Shown here in pieces: positions 1 through 12,214 of a stretch of 64,000 nucleotides of DNA (the first letter of the stretch is position 1; the number at the start of each line of letters is the position of its first letter). The position numbers and the translations under genes were made by a program. The notes beneath the pieces are model-generated. The model was not told the origin of the DNA, searched no databases, and saw nothing but the letters and a program-made list of their open reading frames with translations. Source of the DNA: Cordia subcordata (Eukaryota > Streptophyta > Magnoliopsida > Boraginales > Cordiaceae); contig JAPTOF010000014.1 of assembly GCA_028554755.1 (NCBI GenBank), positions 7,192,001 to 7,256,000 of the forward strand, read 5' to 3'.

Positions 1-3000
1 AACTAGGCCAAATAGAGTAATTTGGCTAGAAATAGAATTATCAAATATACTTAGTTATATTAATCTAAATATTTCTTTGACAAAAAAATAAAAGGTAAAG
101 AGATGTTTTTGCTCTTTCTTCTTTATCACTCTTTAAAAAGAAAACATAGGTTAGGTCCACAAATAAAAGGCACGGTTTTCTCATGTACCTTAAATTTTTA
201 ACATTTTCACAAAAAACAAAAACTAACAAGTTATAAAAAAAAAATCTGAAGGAAAAAAATGATTTTTATTTTCTTTATTTCTTTTTTATAGTTCTTTAAA
301 AAGGGAAAAATGTAGGAAGCTTGGTCTATAAATATAAAATAATTATTACACAGTTTTGTTTTTTCTCCTAATTTAATTTGTCTATCCTAATATCTTTCAA
401 GAAATTAAGAGATCAATTAGGACAGAAACTATCAAAATTGGACTTGTAAAATAACTAATAAAAATAGGAAAGTGAAAAGAAAATATTTTTGTTTTCTTTC
501 TAATTTATTTTTATCTATCTTTAATTCAGAAGGAATATATGGGAAAAATGGCTTTGCTTTTTAACTGTTAGTAGGTATAAAATTTTATGAACTTTCCAAT
601 TTAGTTATCCAATTAATATTGTCTAGAAGCCACTTAGTCTACACTATCTAGAATGGGTCTCTCAAATTAAAGATCTTTGTCTACTGGCACGCGATTATAA
701 ATTAAGTTATTTTGTAGATTGAATTTCAATTGATTGCATACAATTTCACAATGTGTCTTTTTCGCTTTGGGCGTAACGGCCCACCGACCAGAAGGCTTGC
801 ACGACGGGCTTATAATTTTTTAGATTCTGATATTTATAACTTGGACAAATGTAGCATTTACACGAGTTGCATGCATGGTTGCATCGTTGGCTTGGAGCTG
901 GAACATTGATACTTGTATAATAGCGACCGTCAATAACAGCATTAGCAACACACATACACACATATATACAGACACCAGAAGCTTATATATATATATAAGC
1001 TTTATGTCTATTGGAGTTACCACTTATTTAAGATTTTAGACAAGGTGGCCAGTGATTCAATATGGTATATATTAGAACATGAAAATCAAACAGTCTCAGT
1101 TTGAAACGTACCGTCACTTATTTAAAAATAATTTAAAACTCTGCACATACAAGGTTCAAAAACAAACCTTGCCTGTAAGTAATTTGATATATTAATACAA
1201 TAAATTAATAACTCAATATTTTTTACAAACTTAAACTTTTAAATGAGATGATAACTCAATAATTAATGACGACCTAGCAACCTATGTGGCAATTCCTTCG
1301 CCACAATCTGATTTCAAGAAGCTACAACATTTTGATATGATGAGCATCAATTTAATAAATATATACATCTGCAGAATTGCATTTTAACGTTTACATCAAT
1401 TATGAAGCCTAAAAGTACACCAAAAAAGGCAATTCTTTGCCTCATACGAGAAACACTTCGTCCACCTAATCCGATCCCTAACGCAATCATAAGTTGGTTG
1501 GGACAAACAAAACCATGCGCGCAAAGGACAATGAAAAACTAGTTCATTGTTGCTAAGGATCGATCACGAAAATATCCCACCATCTTTTTTATTTGGATTT
1601 CACCCTTTTGGGATTGGACAATTTCTTGTATTTTATTTCTCATTATTTGCTGGAAAATATTTTTCCTTTTTTTTCTTTTCTGGAAACACAGTCAAATGAA
1701 ATCAATTGATTGCCGTGAACCATCTAAAATTTGAATCATTACAAAATATGTGATTCTTTTTCTTTATTACTTTTAACGTACACACCTGTTCCCATACAGA
1801 TATGATTCTTTTTTATTGAACTTTATACAGAGAGTTATTCTTGAAGGATTGGTAGTGAGATTTAAACATGTAATATTTCGGAAACTTGGACGAACATTTA
1901 CCCTATCATTGAAGATAATTAAAAATGTTCGACGGTATATTTCTTGAACAATGATTGACGTGAGCATGACCTCACCAACACGCTGGTCTTCAACCGTGAC
2001 CCTTTCGCAAACATTTTTGGTTAAGGTACGGTTCAATTTCTTCAACTGGAAATGTTTCCTAGAAGAAATTCCTATATCCTTGTTCACCTAGCGCCCTAGA
2101 AGAAGTTTCTTCTTGATATTTTGTTCCTTAGATAGAGGAAGTAAAGAATATATAGTTGTGTACATTGCTGAATTGTAGAAGAACTAGCTCTGAATTTTAA
2201 ATATATGGTCGTGTACTTTATAGTTGAGGGGTAGAACAAGTAGCTTTTTAATTTTAGTAGTTACATACGAAAAGTAACATGAGTGGGACAACGATAATTG
2301 TACATCATGTGAACAAATAATAAGTCACATGTACGTAAACAAGATTAAACTTAGGGCCAACAAGCTGTATATGAGACCTCGTTGCGTAAGGCCTTGTCTT
2401 AAAAGTATCTTAATTACACGTATGGCGTTTTCATATGTTAGGAGGTAAAACTCTATCCATTTATATTCTAAACAATTAATCTTAATCGTATAATTTTAAA
2501 TTTTAAATTCCTCTCCTATTTTCTTTTGTTATATTTCCTCATTTGTTTTCTTTATTTTCTCTAAATCGCAATCGTCCTAATCATTTGGAGCCACTATTAA
2601 TGACTAGGGGAGAATCCAAATCCATTAAAATTGCTTTACAGCTACATTGTGTGTATTTAGTTTCTCCAACTCATGCTAAACTCTTTTTATTATTAAACTT
2701 TAGATACGAAAATATTGTTTTTAAACGGATCCAAGAGTTGAAACCATAACTTTTGCTAGGTTCTCTGAGATTCTTTGTATTTGGAAGGCGGAAATTGCTG
2801 AACCCCTCACTGTCAGAAAGGTTGTATTGCTTGGTTCTTTAGGGTTTATGCAAGATTGCCTATTAGATTTATGTTGTCATGCACTTTTTTAAGAAGAATT
2901 TCATGAGCCAAAAGTGGACCACGTAATAATAAAACATGATGGCATATATCAGCTGGCTTAATATTATTATTCTGAGCCAGGTAATAAATTAAATGCTTTC

Positions 3001-4197
3001 AATTCTACAATGTTTCTTTGGTGAAAAAATTGCCTACTAGTAATTTGAATAACACAAAAAAAAAAATCAAGGTATGGTGTTACTTTTTGTTAAAGACAAT
3101 TAAATCGGACTTATACGATGCAAATTTCTTGCTTTTCTTTACGAGATTTTAGAACTATATATATAAATATCTATCTATCTATCTATATCTATATACACAC
3201 ACACATTGAAGCCCTGAAGGCAAGCTTGTCTCGCAAAATGAAAAAAAGAAAACATGTTTTTTTGAGCAAACAAGATTATATTATACGTAAGCTTCTCAGA
3301 AAAATACATTTCCTTTTTGGTTATAAGGAAAATCTCTCTAACTTGTTGCTCGTACAAGTGCAATTAAATAGTTTGATACACGAATATGAATATTCATGAA
3401 TGTATAGATGCATGCATTAATTAGAGAAATGTATCTAACAAGGAGGTTCGTGTTATTCCAAAGTAAAAGAATTCATACACATGCAAAGATATTCACCTCA
3501 GATAGATTCATTTCAGTATAATAAAATATCAGAACGTAACATGTTGATATCATCAGTAAGTGATTTCGATTTTTACAAGTATTCTTTTTTTTTTTTAACT
3601 GGTCAGTTATTTATAATAAACGTAACATTAATCAGAGAGAGTCATGATGTATTTGCTAAATGCGGGAAAATTCTACAAACAATTCTTATTATTCAAAAGT
3701 GATTCATTTTGTCCTTAATATTTGTGAAAAGTATTAGTTTCAACCCTTTTTTTTTTTTGTTGGAGAGGCAACCTCAGTTTAAATGAATCTACACGAGGCT
3801 ATTCCTCTTAAGTCTTCACCAAGTATCTTCTTAAGAGGTCCCTGGGGTGTCTTCAATATTTGTTACAAGTATCAATTTCCTACCCGTTCATTGATCAAGT
3901 ATATTAGTCAAGTGACCACATTTGAAGGCTAGAATGATAATCAAATTAACACTTTTTGTAAATATTAGGGATTAATTGATCACTTTTAAAATAATAAGAA
4001 CAAAAAATTAACGCTTTTTGCAAGTAACTAGGTTTAAGTGAATTGCTTTTGAAAAGTAGAGATTAAAATAACATTTTCTGCATATAAAAAAGACTAGTTG
4101 TGAAATGTGGCAGCTAAATGCTAACCATTAATTGTTAAATATGAACAATCATGTCTAACCATAACGAGCAATCACGTCTAAGGTCGTCTGATCTTCC
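1..4197. other. AT-rich intergenic region, no supported gene
   Basis: No open frame here has recognisable family motifs, and short frames such as 1773-2087 (-) match nothing I know. The region holds a perfect 24-bp palindrome of alternating AT flanked by AAGCTT ends (979-1002), a small TATC/CA microsatellite (about 3172-3205) and a dispersed non-coding repeat near 3704-4110 that resembles 9690-10140. Confidence 0.6.
3704..4110. repeat. Dispersed non-coding repeat, copy 1
   Basis: This tract contains phrases of the type 'tattagggattaattgatcacttttaaaataataag' broken into short recurring pieces, and it ends in 'agttgtgaaatg'. A related tract lies at 9690-10140 with the same phrases in the same order ('aaataataaggaccaaaa', 'gggattatttgtgaaat'). 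No ORF is present. The ends are not defined and the class is unknown. Confidence 0.35.
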
Positions 4198-4200
4198 AAT

Positions 4201-4547
4201 CACTACAAAAAAGTTAAGAATAGGCGACAATTTTATTAAATAATGAGGAATAAGCGGTGGTTTTACGATATAGGTAGAGATTTAAATAATATATAGATAT
4301 ATTATTATGCCAAATAATTAATGAATGCATTCTTAGTTTAATTGGTGAATGGAATGATTATAAAGTGTTACAATAACAAAGGTTCAGGATTTGAATCATA
4401 GACAAAACGTGGTGTGGTTTTTTCTTTGTGAAATTTTATATAAGCGCCATTTCAAATAACCGACATCCATACTGGTGGCAGTTTTAAAATAGGCGAGCCC
4501 ATATAGGTGACGGTGAAACCGTCATCTAACCTACATTTTTTGTAGTG
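4201..4547. mobile_element. Non-autonomous CACTA-type element (MITE)
   Basis: The 347-bp element begins CACTACAAAAAA and ends with the exact inverted complement TTTTTTGTAGTG. It is flanked by a 3-bp direct repeat AAT (4198-4200 and 4548-4550), the target-site length known for CACTA (En/Spm) transposons. Short subterminal repeats of the type AGGCGA/GGTGAC occur near both ends, as is usual for transposase binding in this superfamily. There is no coding capacity. The 3-bp TSD alone is weak, but together with the 12-bp TIR it is good evidence. Confidence 0.72.
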
Positions 4548-4550
4548 AAT

Positions 4551-5293
4551 GCTCGAACTTACTTTTTAAGCACTGTCTGCAAACAACAAACACGAGTTTC
4601 ATTAAAAAGCATTAAGATTCTTTAGCTGATCATTGATCAGATGCTCAATAATATTACAAGTAGGAACAGGATAAGCTTAATTTATCAGCAAAAATACTAC
4701 TCTAATAAGTCAAACAATATGCTTAAGTAAACCAGAAGTATTTACTGATTTAACCAAACTACTTCTGATTTAAGCATATATGTTTTCTGTGCTTTACCAC
4801 AAATAAATCAACAACATGAGCTGCTTATAAGCAACATGTCCTTAATTTTTACGACAATGTTCTAATTCTATAATCATATCTAGCTAGGGTCTGCAGAAGT
4901 TTCTGAACTTGCTCTTTGGAAAAAAAGAAGGAGATTTACTTTAATAAGGTCAAACAACACGCTTAAGCCAACTAGAATAATTAGGGTTCTTTAACTTATA
5001 AGGAGACGCAAATTAAATTGCTGTAAGTGGTGGAACAAGCATGAGATAATCTATATTGTCCTTTACCACATGTATATAGACAAACATGAGCTGTTAATGA
5101 GCGAATTGTCCTATGTTTTGATGTTCAAAAAAAAAAAAGAAACAAATTAATTATATTAATTTAACACGCAAAAAATTTATATCGTTACCTTAAGAGTCAA
5201 ATAATTAATTCTCCTTTTTTATAAGAAGCTCTAATTAATTTGTTCTTATTCATGATTTCCATGCAACTTCCTGATTTTGGGGAATGCTTCATA
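4551..5293. repeat. Intergenic; diverged direct duplication
   Basis: There is no gene. Two diverged copies of one sequence lie in the same orientation: about 4690-4840 and about 4935-5112. Both contain a 'caaacaa..cgcttaag' segment followed by 'ctttaccaca' and 'acatgagctg..tgtcct'. The origin is unknown. Confidence 0.35.
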
Positions 5294-5410
5294 GGGTGTT
5301 TGGCTTTGCTTATTTGGTGCTTATAAGTACCTAAATAGTAAAAAGTATATTAGAGGGTGTTTTGTTTTAAGTACTTATAAGCACTCAAAATAAGCAAAGC
5401 CAAACACCCT
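5294..5410. mobile_element. Short foldback MITE-like element
   Basis: The two ends are inverted repeats of each other: GGGTGTTTGGCTTTGCTTAT at the left and its complement at the right. The match extends inward over TGCTTATAAGTAC, so nearly the whole 117 bp can fold into a hairpin. No convincing target-site duplication was found. Confidence 0.5.
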
Positions 5411-6839
5411 CTCAGTAAGTGATCACTATCATGCCTTTATATGCATGGCTGTAAAGCATTTGAATAAATTACTAACAAACTCTTTCAGCAATGACTTCTC
5501 TCGTGCATATCTTTAAAGTACAACCTAACTCGCTGCTAGGCAACAACTTATAAGGAAGTCTTTAAATCTCTTTTGTGGGACAGGGTGTTGATTGATTGTG
5601 ATGATTCATGCAAAGAGTTCATATTATAAGTCAATTACATTAACTCAGTTACCAATAATTAATACATCTTAACTAATTATAAACTTATGTCAATCTTAGC
5701 TCTCATATGCATATAGCTTTTCTCACCGACTTACTCCCCTCATCGTCTGTTGTCTTATTTAAGGTTGCATTTTCAGTTCGGGCTACACATAAAAGTTGTG
5801 TGAAAATATATGATTGTCTTTTGTGAAAAATATAACCTCCAAAAATATCATATAAAATTATGAATTGCTCTTCATAGTATCAATTGATTTTAGAATGACA
5901 CCGAATCTCAAATTACAATATGAGTAGAAATTCAAGTTTTGGCATAATGCTTCTAGCTGGAAACCTATCAAGCTTGTATAATCGTAATCTTGCTTAGACA
6001 CTACAAGATTTTAGGCCAATAGGTACACATCTTTTGTTGTACTTGAAATGAGCATGATAACTTTTTTCTAGTTACAATATTAAGTATAACAAAATATTTT
6101 TTATGTTCCCAATCATATATAACAATAATATTAGAATTTTAATTAACATTTAATTCTTTTATTAAGATAAAAAAAAAAGAAGAAAGAAAAAATTAGCACG
6201 CTTCAAATAAGTGTAGCATTAATTTTTAATTATATTAAAATTTTATACTTGAGTTAAGCGTAACTAATTAATTTTATTATATTTTTAAATATAACTTGAA
6301 AACAAATATATATATCTAGTGACTTGATTTCTTGTAGTGTGAGGAGTATATGTGAGGGTCTATATCAAGACCTAGATACCAATAATTTAGGGTTTATTAA
6401 GTTAACAAAGGACTTAATTTCATGCGAAGAATTAGACGGTGATTACACCAACTGCTGTGATCGTACCATGAATTAAGAAAAGGAGATCAGCAAAATAGGA
6501 AATTAAAACGAGCACTTCCTGATGTGTTGAAGCCAGCTGACTGCCACGTTTTTCCTGAGTAGCTGGAGTTGCTATAAGTCGTAATCAATCGCTCTTTGTT
6601 GCTTTCTGTCTATCACTTCTAGTGCCTGTTTGCCTCTGCTTTATTTGGATGTTCACAAGTACTTTCAATAAAAAATTGAGTAAAATAATTTAAAAAAAAA
6701 ATATTTATAAACACTTAAATAAATGCGGCCAAAGGGCTGTTAGCCATGCAGATTCCATCAGTAGAAATTCTCAAGTTGAATTCTTGCTCACACGGATCAC
6801 GGTGATCTGTATCCGCGTCCCCATGATACCATTTAATTT

Positions 6840-6889
<50 letters not shown>

Positions 6890-6900
6890 GTATGTATACA
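5411..6900. other. AT-rich intergenic region upstream of ACS
   Basis: No coding region is supported. A (TA)n microsatellite lies at about 6843-6880. Confidence 0.6.
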
Positions 6901-7123
6901 GGGTCCGTTTAAATTGACTTTTTTAAAAGTATTTTTTAATAACTTTTGAAAATTAGTCTTTTTTAAAAAGTTAAAAACTTTAACTTTTAAAAAGAGTTGT
7001 ATTTGAGTCTTTTTTAGAGTTTTAACTTTTTTAAAAGTTAAATTAAATAGTTATTGTAAATTTTTTTTAAAAAAGAAAAAAAGTACTTTTTTTTTTTAAA
7101 GAAAAACCAATCTAACCATGCCC
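6901..7123. mobile_element. Tourist-like MITE, copy 1
   Basis: The 223-bp AT-rich element has inverted ends of the type GGG(T/C)C..TTTA(A)ATTGACTTTT and AAAAACCAATCTAACCATGCCC. The interior is made of TTTTTAAAAGT-like stretches. It is similar in ends, length and interior to copies at 8443-8629, 11031-11251 and 63056-63286. The TSD at this copy is not clear. It ends about 600 bp upstream of the ACS start codon. Confidence 0.5.
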
Positions 7124-7558
7124 TATATTACCATTCAAGATAACAACAACCCAAGATCAATCTTGACTCCTGCACTTCGAAATGCTGCTCCCGTGACGAT
7201 CATATATATTATTGGATTTATATATTGGTAGATATATGAAATATTGTATATAAATTTTCTAATCCATTGGTTTAACAAATGTTAATAATTCAAAGTGTAA
7301 CACGCTGCTATAACACGCCGCACCTGTCCACTATAACACGCTACTATAATGATTCGAAGTGTAACATAAAGTTATCAGCTGAGCCACACAATAATTTAGC
7401 AGATACCATGTAACCATAACGGAATTTTGGTCATTAGAGCTAGGGATAATTAATAACTGATGACAAATGATTGACTCGTGAGAAACTTGGCTACAGCTTT
7501 TAATGATTGGTCTAAGTTATTACAAGGGGGGCCCATTTTCTGCCTAAAACTTGTCACA

Positions 7559-7565
7559 TATAAGG
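7559..7565 (+). promoter_or_regulatory. Possible TATA box of ACS
   Basis: TATAAGG lies 160 bp upstream of the ACS start codon, followed by a C/T-rich stretch compatible with a 5' UTR. It was placed by position and sequence only. No transcription start is visible. Confidence 0.3.
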
Positions 7566-7725
7566 TGGCCTTTGGCATGGTCTTCGTTCAACACTTGCAC
7601 TAAACCTTCTATTATCATTTGCTCTCAAACCCTTCACTAAATTAGCCTATATTTTGCTCTCGTCTCTTGTAAAAAGCTTACTAGTTCTCAACAGAGATTA
7701 AGCCATTTGCACAGAAAAGCTAGTT

Positions 7726-9554
7726 ATGGCTCTAGGCACAGAGCACCCCTATGTTAGCTTATCCAAAGTTGCAGTGTCGGAAACTCATGGCGAAAACTCG
7801 CCCTACTTTGCAGGATGGAGAGCCTACAATGAAGACCCCTACGATGAGTTATACAACCCATCAGGAGTCATACAGATGGGCTTAGCCGAGAACCAAGTAA
7901 GTTTGATTTTCGTCCGGTGACCAGAAAAACGGCCGCCTATTCCCTAATTTTTTGTAGTGTTAGTTTCATGTTCATTAATCATTACCACTTCCTGGACAGG
8001 TTTCGTTTGATATGCTTGAGGAGTACCTGGAAAAACATTCGGAATCGGCCTGCTGGGGCCATAAATCCTCCGGGTTTAGAGAGAACGCTTTGTTTCAGGA
8101 TTATCATGGACTACTCTCTTTTAGAAAGGTATTGCGATGTATAGCTTTGCGCTTTTCCTGTTTTCGATAAAACCGTGTGCATGCATGGTTGTATATGTTA
8201 GAAAACGTGGTATTTTCAAATTTCTTGTGCGAGTAATAAGAGTATGTACCCTTGAAACATTCAAAATGCAGGCAATTGCAAGTTTCATGGAGCAAATAAG
8301 AGGAGGAAGAGCAAGGTTTGATCCTGAAAGAGTTGTTATAACAGCTGGTGCGACAGCTGCTAACGAGCTTTTAACGTTTATTCTGGCTGATCCTGGCGAT
8401 GCTCTACTCATTCCAACTCCTTACTATCCCGGGTAACAATTTAGGTCTATTTAGCGTGTTTGATTTGGTTTTTTTTTTTTTTCCAAAAATAAAAAGTACA
8501 TACTTTTGCTATAATTATCTGGCTTGGACTTTTTTGCAACTGCAAGAGTTTTCAACTCTTCAAAAAAGTACTTTGTTCAAAAGTTATTAAAAAAATACTT
8601 TTCGAAAAAAGCCACTCCAAACCAATCAATCTTCTGCAATTTCATGCGAGTTATAACTTTATAATCCTAATGTTTCATCTGCATCCTCTTCACAGGTTTG
8701 ATAGAGACTTAAGGTGGAGAACTGGAGTCAACATCATCCCCGTCCATTGTGACGGCTCAAACAACTTTCAGATCACTTTAGAAGCTCTAGAAGCTGCATA
8801 TTCCGACGCTGAAGCCATGAACATCAAAGTGAGAGGGGTACTAATCACCAACCCGTCAAATCCACTGGGCGCAACGATCCAGCGACCAGCCCTGGAAGAT
8901 ATTCTTGAATTTGCAATACGCAGAAACATCCATCTCGTCTCGGACGAAATCTACTCAGGATCAGCATTCTCCGACGAATTCGTCAGCGTGGCTGAAGTCC
9001 TTGAAGCCCGAAATCACAAAGACTCAAACAGAGTTCACATCGTTTACAGCCTCTCCAAGGATTTAGGCCTCCCAGGCTTCCGAATCGGAACGATATACTC
9101 ATACAACGACGAAGTTGTCACAACAGCAAGAAGAATGTCCAGCTTCACCTTAATCTCTTCACAAACACAACAACTCTTGGGCTCCATGCTGTCTGACAAA
9201 ACTTTCACGGAGAATTACATTAAAACGAACAAGAAGAGGCTGAGAAAGAGATATGAGATGATGATCGATGGGTTAAGAGAAGCTGGAATAGAATGCTTGA
9301 AGGGTAATGCAGGGCTGTTTTGCTGGATGAATTTAAGCCCTTTGCTAGAGCAGCCCACAAGAGAATGTGAATTGGCTCTCTGGAACGTGATTTTGCATGA
9401 GGTGAAGTTGAATATATCTCCTGGTTCGTCTTGCCATTGCTCAGAGCCTGGTTGGTTTAGAGTTTGCTTTGCCAACATGAGCCAGCGGACACTGGAGGCT
9501 GCGTTGCAAAGAATTAGAAATTTTGTGCAGAAAAGGAAGGTTATGATGATATAG
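7726..9554 (+). CDS. ACS7: 1-aminocyclopropane-1-carboxylate synthase, type III (ACS7-like)
   Basis: This PLP-dependent cytosolic enzyme converts S-adenosylmethionine to ACC, the usually rate-limiting step of ethylene synthesis. Four exons with GT-AG borders (7726-7896, 8000-8128, 8272-8432, 8696-9554) give an uninterrupted 439-aa frame. Family signatures in order are YFAGW (about 27-31), GLAENQ (52-57), [43 protein letters not shown] (205-212, with the PLP-contacting Asn206), SDEIYSG (Asp237), and [12 protein letters not shown] with the Schiff-base lysine at about Lys275. [10 protein letters not shown] carries the carboxylate-binding Arg near the C-terminus. The protein ends shortly after the catalytic domain ([12 protein letters not shown]) and lacks the serine-rich tail with CDPK/MAPK sites found in type I/II enzymes, which places it in type III with AtACS7. 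The first ATG begins a normal family N-terminus. Intron 3 contains a MITE. Confidence 0.95.
8443..8629. mobile_element. Tourist-like MITE inside ACS intron 3, copy 2
   Basis: Most of the 263-bp third intron of ACS is a diverged copy of the MITE family seen at 6901, 11031 and 63056. The left end is TAGGTCTATTTAGCG..TGATTTGGTTTT and the right end is AAAAAAGCCACTCCAAACCAATC. It leaves both splice sites (donor 8433, acceptor 8695) intact. Its ends are eroded, so the boundaries are approximate. Confidence 0.45.
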
Positions 9555-11030
9555 ATGCATGATTTGTGGTCTCATTGGTTTGATGAGTTCTTATTTTGAT
9601 TCACATAATGATTTCTCATCGATTGGTATTATTGTATTTAGAGTATAGCGTCGATCAGCTTCAAATGTAAGAAAGTGCGACAACACCGAAAATGATCTCT
9701 CTATTATTTACAAAAATTATTAGTTTAATATTGATTATTAAAAGTAACCAACTTATTCCTCCATGTTTGTCAAAGGAGTTATTAGTTTAATATCTATTAT
9801 TTTAAAAGTAATTGGCTTAGTCCTCCATACTTGTCAAAAGAGTTCAATTTAGTACCCGCTGTTTCGAAAGTAACATATTAACTAGTCTTTAATATTTGCA
9901 AAAATATCAATTTCGTTCTCATGAATTAATCATCTGACAATCACATGGCCATATTTAGTACGCCATTATTTATAAATATTAAAGACTAAATTGGTCAATT
10001 TTTAAATAATAAGGACCAAAATGTCACTTTCTAAAAGTAGTAAGGACCAATATATAGGTTACTTTTAAAATAATAGAAATTAATTGACACTTTTTTATTA
10101 ATAATAGGGATTATTTGTGAAATTTGCTTTAAAAGAATTTTGTTCCTTTTTTTTTTTAAATTGAATGGAAACCGAGAGCAGATAATAATATTGTAACTGC
10201 AATTATTTGGAATTGATCGTATAAGACGTATCAATGTTTTGCATCTGTCCCCTTCACGTACGTTTTCTCCTTATAATATTTCGTCATGCCTTTGACTAAT
10301 AAGTCATTATTTCACTGAAGCAACAAATATATTTCTGATCAGCGTTTTCCTTAAGCTCGATGATTGGATGCGAAGCACCAAGTTGTATGAATATGCTTGT
10401 GCATGGTCAAAAGGCTTAATTTGTTAAGCACACAACAAACCACTTTAAACTCATAAGCAATGCCATTGTCTTATCAAAAGGTCGCTATATATTTGTAGTT
10501 GAACATTTCCGTTTTCCACAAATTAAATAAAAATCCTCGGATCACTTTCACGATTAGCATGCAAGGAGACATGAGGCAAAAGCGTCAGTGGCATTATGTT
10601 GCTAGACGATATTACTTCTTTTTCATTATTTATTTATACTTTATATACATGTGTGTGTTTATTAATTGACATACCAAAATAACAAACTCCTCTATTTCTT
10701 TTTTTAACTTTTCTTAGCATGATAACTAATTAAGTATATATATAAAAGTGATATTTGGTGATGAACAAAATGATGCTATATCTACATTTCTCTCTTTGGA
10801 ATGTACTTTGAGGACTTAGTCTTTTTCAGAAAAAGAAAAGAAGAAAATGGTGATAATGTTTGGAAGAATAAGGAAATCGTTAGAGGTCTAGAGGCTAAAC
10901 AACAATCATCTTAGAGGCGTGTCACCCCTCCAGGGATTTTCCAATATATAGAAGCATTTGCCTATAAATTTAAATTGCAATAGAGTTTTCAAAAGGTTGA
11001 TTTAGTCATGATTATTAGTTAATCAATTAA
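9555..11030. other. Intergenic region downstream of ACS
   Basis: The first few hundred bases are presumably the ACS 3' UTR and terminator region. From about 9690 to 10140 lies the second copy of the dispersed repeat seen at 3704-4110. The rest is AT-rich with no supported gene. Confidence 0.5.
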
Positions 11031-11251
11031 GGGCTTGTTTCGATTGGCTTTTCTTTTCTTTTTTTTTTCTAAAAATAGATTTTTTTCTTTAAAAAAACAC
11101 ATATCTATTGCAAGAAGTATTTGGATTAGATTTCAAAGAAATAAAAAAAAAATCAACTTTAACTTTTTTTTAGTGGTCAAAATTTTTAACTTCTCAAGAA
11201 AATACTTTTTTTTTTTTTAGAGAAAATAAAAATAAAAATCCAAACCAGCCC
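11031..11251. mobile_element. Tourist-like MITE, copy 3
   Basis: The 221-bp element begins GGGCTTGTTTCGATTGGCTT and ends AAAAATCCAAACCAGCCC. It has a T/A-rich interior and is the same family as 63056-63286. The left flank is TAA and the right flank TAC, an imperfect match to a 3-bp TSD. Confidence 0.55.
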
Positions 11252-11681
11252 TACTTAAACTTCCATCTTCAAAGTGACGTCCGTGATTTTTGAAACCTCC
11301 TCATTTTTAAAAATACTTTTATTAATGTCGGGTTACCTATAGTACTCCATTATAACTTTCAATCAAGCAAAGAGGTTAATTTTCTTTTTTCCTACCAACA
11401 AAACTTACTTCTTGTTAGCATTACATGATTTGATATTAATGTTTTGATTATGAAAATAATGGATTGACTTTGATTCATAACAATTTTATTAACTATGATT
11501 TATATAGATCCTACTGGTTATATTTGAACGAGCTTTTGAATGAATAGCTAAGAATTGAATGTATGGATCTTCTTATGGATTGAATAATTCAAAAATTATC
11601 TTTTTGAGCTATGCTTTGTAAAATTTGATTATATGGAAGCTCGTGAAAGTTTGTGATCCTGAATATGAAAGTTTATACAAA

Positions 11682-11890
11682 TAGGGGTGAGCATTATTCG
11701 GTTATGACCGAACCGAACCTAATCGAAATATAAAATTCGGTTTGACTATTTTTATGTTCGGTTATAAAAATGGGGAAATTCGGTTTTCAGTTCGGTTTCG
11801 GTTATTTCTTCAAAATTTCAGTTAATAACCGAATAGTTAATTTTTCATTTAAAAAACTTATTTAGTTATTATTTTTTCAAGCTTATGTTC

Positions 11891-11921
<31 letters not shown>

Positions 11922-12214
11922 AGTTTATACCATTCTTATATGTATAATGTGAATTGCGATGATGGATTTTGGAATTTGGTTATTATAATTAAAAAATTTT
12001 GGTTATTTAAAGTAGTTTGAATAATATATATTTTTTAAGAACAATTCGGTTATTTCGGTTATAACCGAAACCGAACTGAAAATTTTTGGTTAAATATTTT
12101 TGGTTATTGATATATTTCGGTTTGGTTTCAGTTATTAATTTTTAAAATTTAGGAAATTTGATTATTAAAATTCGGTTTCAATTTCAGTTAGGTTAAATTG
12201 AATGCTCACCTCTA
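11682..12214. mobile_element. Non-autonomous hAT element with ACCGAA subterminal repeats
   Basis: This 533-bp element begins TAGGGGTGAGCATTATTCGG and ends with the inverted version AATGCTCACCTCTA. The 8-bp flanks are TATACAAA (11674-11681) and CATGCAAA (12215-12222), 6 of 8 identical, as expected for a decayed hAT target-site duplication. Both subterminal regions are packed with CGGTT/AACCG motifs. The ends match those of the two transposase-bearing hAT elements at 38360-47671, so it is an internally deleted relative. It contains no transposase sequence. Confidence 0.75.

Noticed and set aside
1773..2087. 104-codon open frame on the minus strand
   Set aside because: There are no recognisable motifs, the composition is AT-rich, and there is no conserved context. 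Open frames of this size are expected by chance here.
4320..4400. Possible tRNA or SINE (A-box-like TTAGTTTAATTGG, later TTTGAATC)
   Set aside because: No cloverleaf can be drawn and the B box is poor. It lies within the CACTA MITE and was not called.
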